Part shown: piece after piece, positions 38,169-48,359 of the stretch
How positions within the stretch are numbered: the stretch's first letter is position 1
How the letters are laid out: every line of letters starts with the position of its first letter
NCBI GenBank assembly: GCA_029209985.1
Contig: JARGNZ010000011.1
Location: 1-64,000, forward strand
DNA from: Parvibaculaceae bacterium
GTDB taxonomy: Bacteria > Pseudomonadota > Alphaproteobacteria > Parvibaculales > Parvibaculaceae
Direction of reading: 5' to 3'
DNA: 64,000 nt
Translations under genes and position numbers: made by a program
The notes under the pieces: model-generated
The model's database searches: none
What the model was told of the DNA's origin: nothing
What the model saw: only the letters and a program-made list of their open reading frames with translations

Positions 38169-39256
38169 GATGCCTTCTCCGGGTAAAGGGAAGCCAACCC
38201 CGCCTGTGAGGCCGCGCACACCCCGCGCTCCGTAATCAATCCGCTGACCAACCGAGCCGGGGTCACATCAAAGGCCGGATTTGCCGCAGGACTGCCCGGC
38301 GCTCCAATGCCAACCTGCACCACCTCATCCCCGCAGCGCCCTTGCATCGTCAACACTTCATCTGGGGCGCGTTCTTCAATGGGAATATCCGCGACACCGT
38401 CCTCAATTGACCAATCGATCGTGGTATGGGGCAGCGCCACATAAAACGGCACATCATTGTCTTGAGCCGCAAGCGCTTTGAGATAAGTGCCAATTTTATT
38501 GGCCACATCTCCACGCGCTGAGGTGCGATCCGTCCCCACAATGCACAGATCAACCTGTCCCTGCTGCATCAAATGTCCCCCCGCATTATCAACAATAATA
38601 TGGTGAGGCACACCGTGCTGGCCAAGTTCAAAAGCTGTTAAAGCCGCCCCTTGATTACGAGGCCGGGTTTCATCCACCCAGACATGAATAGGAATGCCTG
38701 CATCATGCGCCATATAAATGGGCGCCGTTGCCGTGCCCCAATCAATCGTTGCCAACCACCCCGCATTGCAATGCGTTAAAATATTGACCGGCTCGCCATT
38801 TTTAGTGGCCGCAATTTCTTCAATGAGTTTCAACCCATGCGCCCCAATTTGACGACACGTTTCGACATCATCATCACAAATCTGCGCCGCCCGTGCATAA
38901 GCCCCCACCGCCCGTTCTTCAGGAGGCAAAAGGCGCACAGCAAGGTCCAGTTCTTTCAACGCCCACTGCAAATTGATCGCTGTGGGCCGCGTCGCTCCCA
39001 ACAATGCCAAAGCCGCATCGAGAGCCGCATCCGACGGGTTTGCTCGCATGGCCAAAGCCACACCGTAAGCCGCCGTTGCCCCGATCAACGGCGCCCCCCG
39101 CACAACCATATCTTTGATAGCCCGCGCCGCTTCAGAAACAGACGTCAGCGTTTGAGTTTCAAAAACATGGGGCAGCTTTATTTGATCAATGACCTCAACA
39201 GACCATCCATCTTGAGCCACCCAAATTGTGCGATAGGCTGTCGCGTTGATCCGCAT
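38165..39256 (-). CDS. mtnA: S-methyl-5-thioribose-1-phosphate isomerase
   Basis: 363 residues. [15 protein letters not shown] (catalytic region), [18 protein letters not shown], the Cys of THCNAG and the Asp of [17 protein letters not shown] are MtnA signatures. The enzyme converts the aldose-1-phosphate to the ketose-1-phosphate; it accepts both methylthio- and 5-deoxyribose forms. It overlaps apt by one base (TGATG). Confidence 0.95.
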   Translation of the reverse strand: MRINATAYRTIWVAQDGWSVEVIDQIKLPHVFETQTLTSVSEAARAIKDMVVRGAPLIGATAAYGVALAMRANPSDAALDAALALLGATRPTAINLQWALKELDLAVRLLPPEERAVGAYARAAQICDDDVETCRQIGAHGLKLIEEIAATKNGEPVNILTHCNAGWLATIDWGTATAPIYMAHDAGIPIHVWVDETRPRNQGAALTAFELGQHGVPHHIIVDNAGGHLMQQGQVDLCIVGTDRTSARGDVANKIGTYLKALAAQDNDVPFYVALPHTTIDWSIEDGVADIPIEERAPDEVLTMQGRCGDEVVQVGIGAPGSPAANPAFDVTPARLVSGLITERGVCAASQAGLASLYPEKAS

Positions 39257-39783
39257 CAGTCACCTGCAAAAGAACAAAGAGACCGCACATCAATGTTGTG
39301 ATTTTCTAACCGCGCCCGGCCCCCAAGATCTGGCAACTCGATCACAAAAGTAGAGCCGACCACAATGCCGCCCGCCCGGTTGATCAATTTCACAGCCGCC
39401 TCAGCCGTACCACCTGTCGCGATCAAATCATCGATCACCAAAACACGGGCCCCCTTGCTGATCCCGTCCTTGTGGATTTCCACAGCATCCGTGCCATATT
39501 CAAGGTCATATTCTTCTGAGATGGTTTCATGGGGCAGCTTGCCCTTTTTGCGGACTGGCAAAAACCCTTTGCCAAGTTGGTGCGCAACCGCCCCGCCCAA
39601 AATAAAGCCACGTGCTTCAACACCCGCAATCATATCAATGTCAGAATCCACATGAAGCTGCACCAACGCGTCCACCGCCATACGAAAGCCACGCGCATCA
39701 GACAACAACGTCGTCACATCGCGGAACATGATCCCGGGTTTTGGATAATCTGGAATGGTGCGAATAAAATCTTCGAGCTTCAT
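39256..39783 (-). CDS. apt: Adenine phosphoribosyltransferase
   Basis: 175 residues. [21 protein letters not shown] at the start, the PRPP loop [19 protein letters not shown] and [19 protein letters not shown] are diagnostic. It converts adenine plus PRPP to AMP, recovering the base released by MtnP, whose gene stops just 4 bases upstream. Four overlapping or touching genes form one operon. Confidence 0.97.
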   Translation of the reverse strand: MKLEDFIRTIPDYPKPGIMFRDVTTLLSDARGFRMAVDALVQLHVDSDIDMIAGVEARGFILGGAVAHQLGKGFLPVRKKGKLPHETISEEYDLEYGTDAVEIHKDGISKGARVLVIDDLIATGGTAEAAVKLINRAGGIVVGSTFVIELPDLGGRARLENHNIDVRSLCSFAGD

Positions 39784-39787
39784 GAGT

Positions 39788-40669
39788 TTAATTTCCGTTC
39801 AATACGCGGCCAGCGACCGCTTCTAATTTAGCAACCATGGCAGGGTCTCGCCCTTCAGGTGCCGTGATGATGGCATGGTCCAGAACACGGTCAAAGCCTT
39901 GCGGACAGGGAGCGCGCTCTTTCCCCGTAAGGCTTTCGGCCAATGCGCGGATCATATGGCCAGCCTTATCGGCATTGCCGCGCAAGACCTCCAGCACATG
40001 GGTCACTTCCACATTCTCTTCTTCCTCATGCCAACAGTCATAATCAGTCACCATGGCAATCGTCGCGTAATTAATCTCTGCTTCTCGCGCCAATTTGGCC
40101 TCTGGCATATTGGTCATGCCAATTACAGAACACCCCCAAGAGCGATATAACTCGCTCTCCGCGCGCGAAGAAAACTGAGGCCCTTCCATCGCCAAATAGG
40201 TGCCGCCGCGCGTATAGGCAACCTCAGCGGCCTCACAGGCAGCGCTGAGCTGATCTCCCAGACGACGACATACCGGATCGGCCATAGAAACATGCGCAAC
40301 GCAGCCTTTCCCAAAAAAGCTCTTTTCGCGGGCAAAGGTCCGGTCAATAAATTGATCCACAATAACAAAATGACCGGGGGGGAGGTCTTCCCGCAACGAC
40401 CCAACTGCAGAGACCGAGACAATATCGGTTACCCCTGCCCGTTTAAGCGCGTCAATGTTGGCCCGGTAGTTGATGTCGCTTGGCGCAAAGGAATGGCTGC
40501 GGCCATGACGGGGCAAAAACACCATGTCAACGCCCGCTAATTGACCAAAGTGCAATTCGTCTGAGGCCTCGCCAAATGAACTGTCTACCCGTTCCCATCG
40601 GCTATTCTCAAAACCGGGTGGATTGTAAATCCCACTGCCACCGATCACACCCAAAACCATTTTGCTCAT
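39788..40669 (-). CDS. mtnP: S-methyl-5'-thioadenosine phosphorylase
   Basis: 293 residues. VLGVIGGSGIYN, PRHGRSHSFAPSDINYRANI, FVIVDQFIDRT, the methionine-containing YLAMEGPQFSSRAES and MTNMPEAKLAREAEI mark MtnP. It phosphorolyses methylthioadenosine, and in the shunt also 5'-deoxyadenosine, to adenine and the sugar-1-phosphate. GGAGGC 3-8 bases upstream fixes the ATG at 40669. Operon promoter should lie within 40670-40781. Confidence 0.96.
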   Translation of the reverse strand: MSKMVLGVIGGSGIYNPPGFENSRWERVDSSFGEASDELHFGQLAGVDMVFLPRHGRSHSFAPSDINYRANIDALKRAGVTDIVSVSAVGSLREDLPPGHFVIVDQFIDRTFAREKSFFGKGCVAHVSMADPVCRRLGDQLSAACEAAEVAYTRGGTYLAMEGPQFSSRAESELYRSWGCSVIGMTNMPEAKLAREAEINYATIAMVTDYDCWHEEEENVEVTHVLEVLRGNADKAGHMIRALAESLTGKERAPCPQGFDRVLDHAIITAPEGRDPAMVAKLEAVAGRVLNGN

Positions 40670-40781
40670 AGAGCCTCCAAATTCCACAATATGTCTCACA
40701 CCGCCGACATCAAAACGTCCGGTTCTCGTGGAAACCGAAGGTCACTCTTCTATAAAACGCAAATGTGACGACTACGTATGA

Positions 40782-41801
40782 CTACCACCGGTTAAACACT
40801 TCCTCAGCAAACCCACGCACTCCCTCAATCGCAAGCGCGGTGCCATCGTCCAAAATAACCGTGCCAGAGTATGTACCAAAAACCTGCTGAGTTTTAACCT
40901 TGATGAGTTTCAAATCGGTGTGAACGTAGCGTTCAACAAGCGGTTCAAATTTCATCTCAAACCGACCATCCGAACTGGAAAAGCGCCACGGCTCGTCACA
41001 ATGCCCTGACTCAGGAATATGAAATTCTAACCGATCCAGCTTATGCGCCCGCCCCTCAAAAAATACCATGTTCTCACTGGCCGCAGACACATCCCCAAAG
41101 CCGTACCCAATATTAAACCCAAACGGCTTGCCCTCATGCAGACCGGAAGCAGATCCCCAGTACCATGTATTTTCATACGTCCAGACCCCACGCCCCCAAT
41201 CCAACACGCCAAAGCTGGAGGCAGGATCAAAGGTATGCGTTTCCTCGCCCAAACGCACAGTGCCGCTCGCCGCCATACAATTAATTTTCTGATTGTAGTA
41301 AAAGGCTTTGGGCGCCCCCGGAAACGGCGTTGCAATAACCATCGTATCCATAGGCGGCTGTGCCAAGAAAACCTCCCCCGACAACCCCGCCCCATCCTTA
41401 AACTTTGGAGAGGAAAAGCGAAGCATTCGCCCGCCCGGCTGATGGGTGAAAGAAAGGGACATACCGTCTCTCTCCATCACAATGTCGCCAGTTTCAGAAC
41501 TCGACGGCAGTCCAAGGCGCCCACGAGTGAGAAACGGCATAACCGTATCTTCGTGCACAGTGCCCGCCTCAAAATCAATCCACGTTAAACTGAGAAGTCC
41601 CATGTAACTATTATCGGCAACCACCATCGCCAGCGCGAAGCGTTCGTTCTGCACACAATAATAATCCCATTCTTTAATACGGTGCCAAGGCGCTTTAATC
41701 GCGGAGCGGTCGTAACGGCGAACCAACTCCGTGCCCCAACCCGCTTCAACCAAATGGCCGCGTTGATCTAAGAGTGGTCCTGCGGTGAGCTTGTGCTGCA
41801 T
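40782..41801 (-). CDS. DUF2804 family protein
   Basis: 339 residues, beta-rich, no signal. Conserved pieces of the DUF2804 family: IKEWDYYCVQNERFALAM, the SSFGVLDWGRGVWTYENTWYW segment (quoted in pieces) and GKPFGFNIGYGFGD. The fold is predicted to be lipocalin/AttH-like (my inference). The ATG at 41801 fits better than TTG at 41810. It lies upstream of mtnP on the same strand but separated by 112 bases, probably a separate unit. Function unknown. Confidence 0.82.
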   Translation of the reverse strand: MQHKLTAGPLLDQRGHLVEAGWGTELVRRYDRSAIKAPWHRIKEWDYYCVQNERFALAMVVADNSYMGLLSLTWIDFEAGTVHEDTVMPFLTRGRLGLPSSSETGDIVMERDGMSLSFTHQPGGRMLRFSSPKFKDGAGLSGEVFLAQPPMDTMVIATPFPGAPKAFYYNQKINCMAASGTVRLGEETHTFDPASSFGVLDWGRGVWTYENTWYWGSASGLHEGKPFGFNIGYGFGDVSAASENMVFFEGRAHKLDRLEFHIPESGHCDEPWRFSSSDGRFEMKFEPLVERYVHTDLKLIKVKTQQVFGTYSGTVILDDGTALAIEGVRGFAEEVFNRW

Positions 41802-41861
41802 CTTCTTCAACCCTTTGCTTTTGCAAAGAGAATAGCAAGCCCCAACACTTACTCAAGCCCC

Positions 41862-41889
41862 AAACAAAAGGGCCCCCGAAGGAGCCCTT
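41862..41889 (-). terminator. Intrinsic terminator of the pet operon
   Basis: Reading the minus strand: AAGGGCTCC, a TTCG tetraloop closed by C-G, GGGGCCCTT, then TTTGTTTG. The 9-bp stem has one G-U pair. It follows the petC stop by about 25 bases. Confidence 0.9.
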
Positions 41890-41914
41890 AAAAGTCATGG
41901 AACAAGCGATCAAC

Positions 41915-42760
41915 TTAGTGCTGATCGGCCCAAAGCTTGCGCGTAACGAAGTAAAGCAAACCAGCCAAAACCAGAAGATACAGGATCACTTGGAACCCAA
42001 TCTGTTTGCGTTCTTCCATTTTAGGCTCAGCAGCCCAATACATGAATGCAACAACATCCTTAGCATATTGGTCCAAAGTCATCGGCGTGCCGTCTTCATA
42101 CTCGACAATCTCGTCTGACAAAGGCGGTGCCATGCCGATCTGATGCCCTTCGAAGTAGGCGTTGTATGACATGCCCTCATTCATTTCCAAACCAGCAGGC
42201 GCATCTTCATAGCCTGTCAGCAAAGAATAAATGTAGTTCACCCCATTTGGACGCGCTTTTGCCAAAACGGAAAAGTCAGGTGGCAAAGCCCCACCGTTCG
42301 ACGCCCGTGCAGCATTGTCGTTTGGAAATGGTGCTGGGAAACGGTCACGCGGCAAAGCAGGACGTTCAATAGGGTCACCTGCTTCGTCAAATTCCACCGG
42401 ATCAACAATCTCAAACTCAGCCGCAATCACTTTAACTTCAGCTTCGCTAAATTCCGGGCCGCCAGGTTGTGACAAGTTACGGAATGATACGAGGTCCATG
42501 GAATGACATGCAGAGCATACTTCCTGATAAACCTTATACCCACGTTTGAGTTGTGAACGATCAAAGGTGCCGAACGGACCATCAAAGGTCCATTCAACGT
42601 TCTTGTATTCAATGCCTCCGCCGGCCGCTTTCGCGTCACCAGCGAACACAAATGTATAACCCAATACAGCAATCGCAAGCGCTGTTAGAAACGGGGTCAC
42701 ACCGCAGGCTCGCGTAAAAATGCAAGGCCGGCCTTCTGTTTTATGTGTTGTGTCAGTCAT
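41915..42760 (-). CDS. petC: Cytochrome c1
   Basis: 281 residues. A cleavable N-terminal signal (ALAIAVLGYTFVFAGDAKAAG), the heme site CSACHSMD, and a C-terminal anchor (VILYLLVLAGLLYFVTRKLW). It carries electrons from the Rieske protein to soluble cytochrome c. The ATG at 42760 is behind GGGGAG (9-nt spacing); the TTG at 42781 would overlap petB as TTGA and cannot be excluded. It ends with a strong terminator. Confidence 0.96.
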   Translation of the reverse strand: MTDTTHKTEGRPCIFTRACGVTPFLTALAIAVLGYTFVFAGDAKAAGGGIEYKNVEWTFDGPFGTFDRSQLKRGYKVYQEVCSACHSMDLVSFRNLSQPGGPEFSEAEVKVIAAEFEIVDPVEFDEAGDPIERPALPRDRFPAPFPNDNAARASNGGALPPDFSVLAKARPNGVNYIYSLLTGYEDAPAGLEMNEGMSYNAYFEGHQIGMAPPLSDEIVEYEDGTPMTLDQYAKDVVAFMYWAAEPKMEERKQIGFQVILYLLVLAGLLYFVTRKLWADQH

Positions 42761-42777
42761 TGTTCTGAACTCCCCGC

Positions 42778-44043
42778 TCAACGTTTTTCAGGCGCTGCTG
42801 CCGCATTGGCAGAAGCAGACCCACCATGCGCATCCAACACCGCTTTCGAGATGCTTTCTGGCAATGGCTTAGGTTTCTCAATCATGCCCAAGACAGGCAA
42901 GATGACCAAGAAGTGAGCGAAATAGTAAATCGTCAGAATACGCGATGCGATCACGTAGATCCCTTCAGCAGGCATAGCGCCGAGGTAACCAAGACCCAAA
43001 CAACATGCAAGGAAGATGAAGAAGAACTGACGATACAACGGACGGAACCGCGCAGAACGTACTGCAGACCGATCCAACCACGGCAGGATGAACAACACCG
43101 CAATCGCACCAAACATAGCAATCACGCCGCCCAACTTATCAGGCACAGCCCGCAAGATGGCGTAGAACGGCAAGTAATACCATTCAGGCACAATGTGCGC
43201 AGGTGTCACCAACGCGTTGGCCCGAATGTAGTTGTCCGGGTGGCCCATCGCATTTGGATTGAAGAACACAAAGTAGCTAAACAGGATCAAGAAGAGAACC
43301 AATGCAAAGCCGTCTTTGGCCGTCATGTAAGGGTGGAAAGGAACCGTATCCTGTTTATCCTTGACGTTGATGCCGAGCGGGTTGTTGTTACCCGGTACGT
43401 GCAGCGCCCAAATGTGCAAGATCACAACACCCGCAATGATGAACGGGATCAGATAGTGCAAGGAGAAGAAGCGGTTCAAGGTTGGGTTATCAACTGAGAA
43501 GCCACCCCAAAGCAATTCCCGAATAGCATCGCCCACGTATGGGATCGCCGAGAAGAGATTGGTGATAACAGTTGCACCCCAGAAGCTCATTTGGCCCCAA
43601 GGAAGCACGTAGCCCATGAAACCTGCTGCCATCATCAGCAAGAAGATGACAACGCCCAAGATCCAAAGCACTTCGCGCGGCGCTTTGTAAGATCCATAAT
43701 AAAGGCCACGGAACATGTGGATATATACAGCGATAAAGAACATAGATGCGCCATTAGCGTGCGCATACCGGATCAAATGGCCGTAGTTCACATCACGCAT
43801 AATGTGTTCAATAGAATTGAACGCCATGCTTACGTGCGGCGTGTAGTGCATCGCCAAGATGACACCGGTAACAATTTGTGATGCCAAGCAAAATGAAAGA
43901 ATCCCGCCGAAAGTCCACCAGTAGTTGATGTTCTTTGGTGTTGGGTAATCCATCATATGATCGACAATGCCCATGATAGGCAAACGTTCGTCAAGCCACC
44001 GAGTAAAGGCGTTTGACGGCTGATAAGTGTGGTCTCCGCTCAT
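42778..44043 (-). CDS. petB: Cytochrome b of the bc1 complex
   Basis: 421 residues, eight membrane spans. Conserved heme-ligand helices ([23 protein letters not shown] in part, and [23 protein letters not shown]), the Qo-site [14 protein letters not shown] (PEWY) and [19 protein letters not shown] precedes the ATG. It is 11 bases after petA and 20 or fewer before petC. Confidence 0.98.
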   Translation of the reverse strand: MSGDHTYQPSNAFTRWLDERLPIMGIVDHMMDYPTPKNINYWWTFGGILSFCLASQIVTGVILAMHYTPHVSMAFNSIEHIMRDVNYGHLIRYAHANGASMFFIAVYIHMFRGLYYGSYKAPREVLWILGVVIFLLMMAAGFMGYVLPWGQMSFWGATVITNLFSAIPYVGDAIRELLWGGFSVDNPTLNRFFSLHYLIPFIIAGVVILHIWALHVPGNNNPLGINVKDKQDTVPFHPYMTAKDGFALVLFLILFSYFVFFNPNAMGHPDNYIRANALVTPAHIVPEWYYLPFYAILRAVPDKLGGVIAMFGAIAVLFILPWLDRSAVRSARFRPLYRQFFFIFLACCLGLGYLGAMPAEGIYVIASRILTIYYFAHFLVILPVLGMIEKPKPLPESISKAVLDAHGGSASANAAAAPEKR

Positions 44044-44054
44044 CGTGCGCTCCT

Positions 44055-44630
44055 TTATCCGATTTTGATTTTTGTATCAGACAAGAAAGTGAGTACGGGC
44101 ACTTCCAAGTTCTGAGGGGCTGGACCTTTACGAATACGGCCAGCCGTATCGTAGTGCGATCCGTGACAAGGGCAGAACCAACCACCAAAGTCGCCTTTTT
44201 TATCTGACATGCTCTGCCCCTTTGGCACACAGCCAAGGTGGGTACAAATGCCAACCATGATCAACCACTCTTCTTTACCAGCGGGTGCACGGTTTTGGTC
44301 ATCAGCAGGCGAACCGTCAGGCAGGTTGTCATTACGTGCTTCAGGGTCAATCAAATCAGAAAGAGGCACAGCACGCGCTGCTTCAATTTCTTCTGCTGAC
44401 CGGCGACGAATGAAAACAGGCTTGCCGCGCCATTTAACGGTCATGCTCTGACCAACCTCGATCGAGCTCAAATCGACCTCGATAGAAGCGAGTGCAAGCG
44501 CAGACGCATCAGGATTCATTTGGTCAATGAGCGGCCAGACAAGATATGCCCCGCCAATTGCGGTGAAAGAGCCAGTGGCGATATATAGAAAATCGCGCCG
44601 TGTCGGCTCATCCGTGTCGGTAACTGCCAC
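44055..44630 (-). CDS. petA: Ubiquinol-cytochrome c reductase iron-sulfur (Rieske) subunit
   Basis: 191 residues. Tat signal-anchor [18 protein letters not shown], and the 2Fe-2S ligands in [10 protein letters not shown] and CPCHGSHYD. The real start is the GTG at 44630, with AAGGAG 9 bases upstream; a longer frame to 44873 contains sequence unlike the family. It heads petABC. Its upstream region is shared with trmL and holds overlapping inverted repeats. Confidence 0.97.
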   Translation of the reverse strand: MAVTDTDEPTRRDFLYIATGSFTAIGGAYLVWPLIDQMNPDASALALASIEVDLSSIEVGQSMTVKWRGKPVFIRRRSAEEIEAARAVPLSDLIDPEARNDNLPDGSPADDQNRAPAGKEEWLIMVGICTHLGCVPKGQSMSDKKGDFGGWFCPCHGSHYDTAGRIRKGPAPQNLEVPVLTFLSDTKIKIG

Positions 44631-45000
44631 GGTCGACGTCTCCTTATGGTTTCCAGCAAAATCCCGAAATGCCAATAAACCTGCCCTATTTAGCCCCCAA
44701 TTTGGACACTCAGTTAGGTTGGTTCGATATTGGATCGCAGGGTTTTTACCTAAAATCTGCTGTGCACGGCATAGAACTGGCCCTCCCAGTCCATGCCGGA
44801 CGTTCAGCGGTTTTGCCACCCAATGGGGTGAATGTCCAGACCCGGCACGCGGGAATGTGTCAGGATGCCGCACATTCCTGACACAATTCGATTTCTTCTG
44901 GCAAAATGCTCAAAATCGGGGCACCCCTACACACCCCTTTCTGGAGTAATGTTGCGATTAATTTTCACATTCACCCCCTCACGTTTACCGGATCAAAACC
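44631..45000. promoter_or_regulatory. Divergent petA/trmL control region
   Basis: 370 bases between the start codons. No gene. The distinctive element is the inverted-repeat cluster at 44852-44889 described separately. I do not see a clean sigma70 promoter for either gene. Confidence 0.5.
44852..44889. promoter_or_regulatory. Overlapping, mutually exclusive inverted repeats
   Basis: GGAATGTG (44852-44859) pairs with CACATTCC (44871-44878), while GTGTCAGGA (44857-44865) pairs with TCCTGACAC (44876-44884), extended by GAAT/ATTC outside. The shared bases mean only one hairpin can form at a time. Either a switchable RNA element or two overlapping operator sites; a PetR-type target is a guess. 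Confidence 0.45.
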
Positions 45001-45465
45001 ATGCATTTGGCGCTCTATCAACCCGACATTCCGCAGAATACTGGCACAATATTGCGATTAGGCGCCTGTCTCGACCTACCGGTGGACGTGATTGAACCCT
45101 GTGGTTTCCCCTTTTCTGATAGATCGCTCAAACGAGCTGGCATGGATTATCTGGATCAAGTGAACCTGACCCGACACACAGACTGGGAACAATTCGAAAC
45201 CGTTCGCAAGGCCAGAGGCCGCCTGATTCTCCTCACAACCAAGGCCGAAACCACTCATTTGGATTTTCGATTCGCTCCAACTGATACCTTATTGCTTGGC
45301 CGAGAAAGCCTTGGGGTGCCACAAGAAGTGCACGAGAGCGCGGATGCCCGTGTGGTCATTCCGATGAACCCCAATATGCGTTCCCTCAATATTGCGGTCG
45401 CCGGGGCGCTGATCATCGGGGAGGCACTGCGCCAAACCGACCAATTCCCCAAAATCCAACTTTAA
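45001..45465 (+). CDS. trmL: tRNA (cytidine(34)-2'-O)-methyltransferase
   Basis: 154 residues, SPOUT methyltransferase. LALYQPDIPQNTGTILRLGACL, LLTTKAE, then the knotted SAM site LLGRESLGVPQEVHE and VIPMNPNMRSLNIAVAGALI. It methylates the wobble base of tRNA-Leu. Start at ATG 45001. Confidence 0.95.
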   Translation: MHLALYQPDIPQNTGTILRLGACLDLPVDVIEPCGFPFSDRSLKRAGMDYLDQVNLTRHTDWEQFETVRKARGRLILLTTKAETTHLDFRFAPTDTLLLGRESLGVPQEVHESADARVVIPMNPNMRSLNIAVAGALIIGEALRQTDQFPKIQL

Positions 45466-45611
45466 GAGTTACGAGACCCTAAAGAGCCGGGTATCCTGAA
45501 CAGCAAAAAACGGGTGTGCTTGACAGGTTTGCCCACAAGGCACTACCCCTGAGCCATTCGTATCACCGACCCCCGCTGCTTTTCAGCCTTTCAAAAGACG
45601 GACCCCTGATC

Positions 45612-46529
45612 GTGGAAAAAACAATAGAAGAAAAGAAATCCCTCGCAGAAACATGGTTCCAATCCCTGCGCGACCAAATCTGCGCGTCATTTGAAACCTT
45701 AGAGCGCGACCTCACAGGCTCCCATCAAGACTTAGACGCTGGCACGTTTGAACAAACCGTTTGGGATCGGGCAACACACGGCAAAACAGAAGCCGAAGTC
45801 AAAGCAGCTCAAGCCCACGTGGGCGAAATGGGCGGCGGTGTCATGTCGATCCTAAAAGGCCGTGTCTTTGAAAAAGCAGGGGTGCACACCTCCAGCGTCT
45901 TTGGCGAGTTCTCAGAAGAGTTTCGCAAACAAATTCCCGGCGCCGAAGAAGATCCGCGCTTTTGGGCCAGTGGCATTTCATTGATCGCCCACCCCCATAA
46001 CCCCCATGTGCCAGCGGTACATATGAACACGCGCATGATCGTGACCACAAAATGCTGGTTTGGAGGCGGCGCAGACCTCACCCCCGTACTGGATGCTAAC
46101 CGCACCCAAGAACATCAAGATAGCCTCGACTTCCATGCCGCCATGAAACAAGCCTGCGACGCACACGGCGACGACTATCACGCCCGCTTCAAAAAATGGT
46201 GCGATGAGTATTTCTTTCTCCCCCACCGCAACGAACCACGTGGCATCGGCGGCATTTTCTATGACCGCTTAGCAACAGGAAATTGGGAAAAAGACTTCGA
46301 CTTTACACAAGATGTCGGCAAGGCGTTTTTGGACTCATATCCCGCCATTGCCCGCCGCCACATGGACAAGCCATGGAGCGCCCAAGAACGCGAAGAGCAA
46401 TTAATCCGCCGTGGCCGTTACGTAGAATTCAACCTGTTGTATGATCGCGGCACAACCTTCGGCCTCAAAACAGGTGGCAATGTGGATTCTATTCTGTCGT
46501 CCATGCCCCCAGAAGTGAAATGGCCTTAA
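45612..46529 (+). CDS. hemF: Oxygen-dependent coproporphyrinogen III oxidase
   Basis: 305 residues. [66 protein letters not shown] and [18 protein letters not shown] are the family signatures. Heme synthesis under aerobic conditions. The GTG at 45612 ([20 protein letters not shown]) matches known starts; the frame continues up to 45516 with unrelated sequence. Its heme product serves petB and petC nearby. Confidence 0.95.
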   Translation: MEKTIEEKKSLAETWFQSLRDQICASFETLERDLTGSHQDLDAGTFEQTVWDRATHGKTEAEVKAAQAHVGEMGGGVMSILKGRVFEKAGVHTSSVFGEFSEEFRKQIPGAEEDPRFWASGISLIAHPHNPHVPAVHMNTRMIVTTKCWFGGGADLTPVLDANRTQEHQDSLDFHAAMKQACDAHGDDYHARFKKWCDEYFFLPHRNEPRGIGGIFYDRLATGNWEKDFDFTQDVGKAFLDSYPAIARRHMDKPWSAQEREEQLIRRGRYVEFNLLYDRGTTFGLKTGGNVDSILSSMPPEVKWP

Positions 46530-46559
46530 AACGACCGCTTAGACCCGCGAGGCACCCTC

Positions 46560-47042
46560 ATGGCAAAAGACGAGACCGCAGCGGGAAGAAACCTTCGTCT
46601 TGCAAAGGTGGCACACGCGTTCCACGAAATTGATGTGCCCAAAGACCGCAAGACCAGCGCCCTCGACATGGCTCAGGCAAGTGGGCTGGACCCTGCGCGC
46701 CTGTTCAAAACCCTGATCGTGACAACCACTGAGGCAAAGCTTGCCACCGCCATAGTGCCTGCAGACAAAGACTTAGACCGCAAAGCCCTCGCCAAGCACT
46801 TAAAGACAAAGCGCGTTGATTTAGCAGATCAAAAACATGCCGAAAAAATAACCGGCTACAAAGCTGGCGCTATTTCGCCTGTTGGCCAGAAGAAACACTT
46901 ACCCACGTTTTTGGATGAAAGTGCGCAGACCTTCGACACCATTTATGTGAGCGGTGGACGTTGGGGCTTGGAATTAGAAATCGCCCCAAACGACCTCATC
47001 AAAGCAACGCGTGGCACGCTCTGCGCGATCGCGCTGCCTTAA
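46560..47042 (+). CDS. ybaK: Cys-tRNA(Pro) deacylase YbaK
   Basis: 160 residues. LDMAQASGLDPARLFKTLIV, AIVPADKDLDRKALAK, GYKAGAISPVGQKK and YVSGGRWGLELEIAP mark the YbaK branch of the INS-like editing family. It hydrolyses misacylated Cys-tRNA(Pro). Thirty bases after hemF; convergent with cca. Confidence 0.94.
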   Translation: MAKDETAAGRNLRLAKVAHAFHEIDVPKDRKTSALDMAQASGLDPARLFKTLIVTTTEAKLATAIVPADKDLDRKALAKHLKTKRVDLADQKHAEKITGYKAGAISPVGQKKHLPTFLDESAQTFDTIYVSGGRWGLELEIAPNDLIKATRGTLCAIALP

Positions 47043-47048
47043 ACATCT

Positions 47049-48311
47049 CTAATAGATGGTTGCTTGCACCACAGCTTTAAGCCGCTCAATCAATGAAAAC
47101 TCATCGTCGATAAAGTCTGCATCAACCCACCATTCTTCAACTTCGCGAAACACCCGGCCCATCTCAGGCCCCTCGGGCACACCCGATGCTTTAAGCATGG
47201 ACCCAGTTAAGCCAAAATCTGGCCGCTCCCACGTATCCGCCAAGGCCAGCAGCGCCCGCCATTGCATGGCGTTGTGGTCTTTGCCGTCAGCCGCCCACCC
47301 CAACAGGGCTTTGTCTTTGAAAAGCTCAACCCCAAGCCAATAAAGCGCCCGGCGCACTTCACGCATAGAAAGATAACAAACCATCTTAGTCGGGTCCGTG
47401 TGCATTTTGAGAACACGGGTACGTTCTTTATTAGAAAGCCGCAGACGCTCTGCGACCGCACGCAACTTATCTGCGTCCCCCTCAAGGAGAGCACTCAGGC
47501 GCAAAATCGCGTCCTGACTAAAGAGCTGTCCGACTTCAATATCCACCAGTTTTTCCAACCGGTCTAAGCGGGCAGCTTCAGGTAAAACCTCAGACAAAAT
47601 GCCCGCCGCCGCCATTTGACGCAACACCGTAGCCGCCTCATCTGCTTCCAGCAAACGAAGCAATTCGCCGCGCACCCGTTCTCCCGACAATCCTTTCAAG
47701 CCGGCCTTTTGCGCCGCACAGGCCGCCAGCCCTTCTGCATCCATTTGGCCTTGGCCGTAATGCGCTTGAAACCGAAAGAACCGCAAAATGCGTAAATAGT
47801 CTTCCTGAATACGCGCAGTCGCATCCCCAATAAACCGCACCCGCCGCGCATCCAAATCTGCGCGTCCATTCAACGGATCATGCACCGTGCCATCTATATC
47901 AGCATAAAGAGCATTCATCGTGAAGTCGCGCCGCTTGGCGTCTTCCGCCCAATCCTGTGTAAACGCGACTTCCGCATGACGTCCATCTGTCGCCACGTCC
48001 ACACGCAACGTTGTCACTTCAAATGGCCGCCCGTCTTCAATCGCGGTAATCGTGCCATGAGCTAACCCCGTCGGCACCACCTTGATGCCAGCTGCTTCAA
48101 GCCGAGCCATCGCGTCTTGGGGCGTAAGGCTGGTGGCAATATCAAGGTCTTTAACCGGTTCCCGCAACAAAGCATTGCGCACACATCCCCCCACAAACCG
48201 CGCTAAACCCTCTTGGGCACCCAACGCGTTCATCACCTTTTGCGTGGCAGGTTCTTTAAGCCAAGGAGCCAAAGCCAGTTCACCGGTTGCTTGCACTGAA
48301 TTATCGCTCAT
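47049..48311 (-). CDS. cca: CCA tRNA nucleotidyltransferase (poly A polymerase head domain)
   Basis: 420 residues. FVGGCVRNALLREPVKDLDIATSLTP has the catalytic Asp pair (DLDIAT); RRDFTMNALYADIDG and LRILRFFRFQAHYG follow. The C-terminal helical domain binds tRNA. It adds or repairs the CCA end. GAGGAA precedes the ATG at 48311; a 14-bp palindrome lies 49 bases upstream. Confidence 0.94.
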   Translation of the reverse strand: MSDNSVQATGELALAPWLKEPATQKVMNALGAQEGLARFVGGCVRNALLREPVKDLDIATSLTPQDAMARLEAAGIKVVPTGLAHGTITAIEDGRPFEVTTLRVDVATDGRHAEVAFTQDWAEDAKRRDFTMNALYADIDGTVHDPLNGRADLDARRVRFIGDATARIQEDYLRILRFFRFQAHYGQGQMDAEGLAACAAQKAGLKGLSGERVRGELLRLLEADEAATVLRQMAAAGILSEVLPEAARLDRLEKLVDIEVGQLFSQDAILRLSALLEGDADKLRAVAERLRLSNKERTRVLKMHTDPTKMVCYLSMREVRRALYWLGVELFKDKALLGWAADGKDHNAMQWRALLALADTWERPDFGLTGSMLKASGVPEGPEMGRVFREVEEWWVDADFIDDEFSLIERLKAVVQATIY

Positions 48312-48359
48312 TTCCTCACCTTTATTTTTTTACAATGAGGACGCAGCTACCATCAAAGG

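Noticed and set aside
42826-43497. 223-residue open frame opposite petB
   Set aside because: It lies fully inside cytochrome b on the other strand, with Arg/His/Gln-rich composition typical of an antisense shadow and no recognisable domain.
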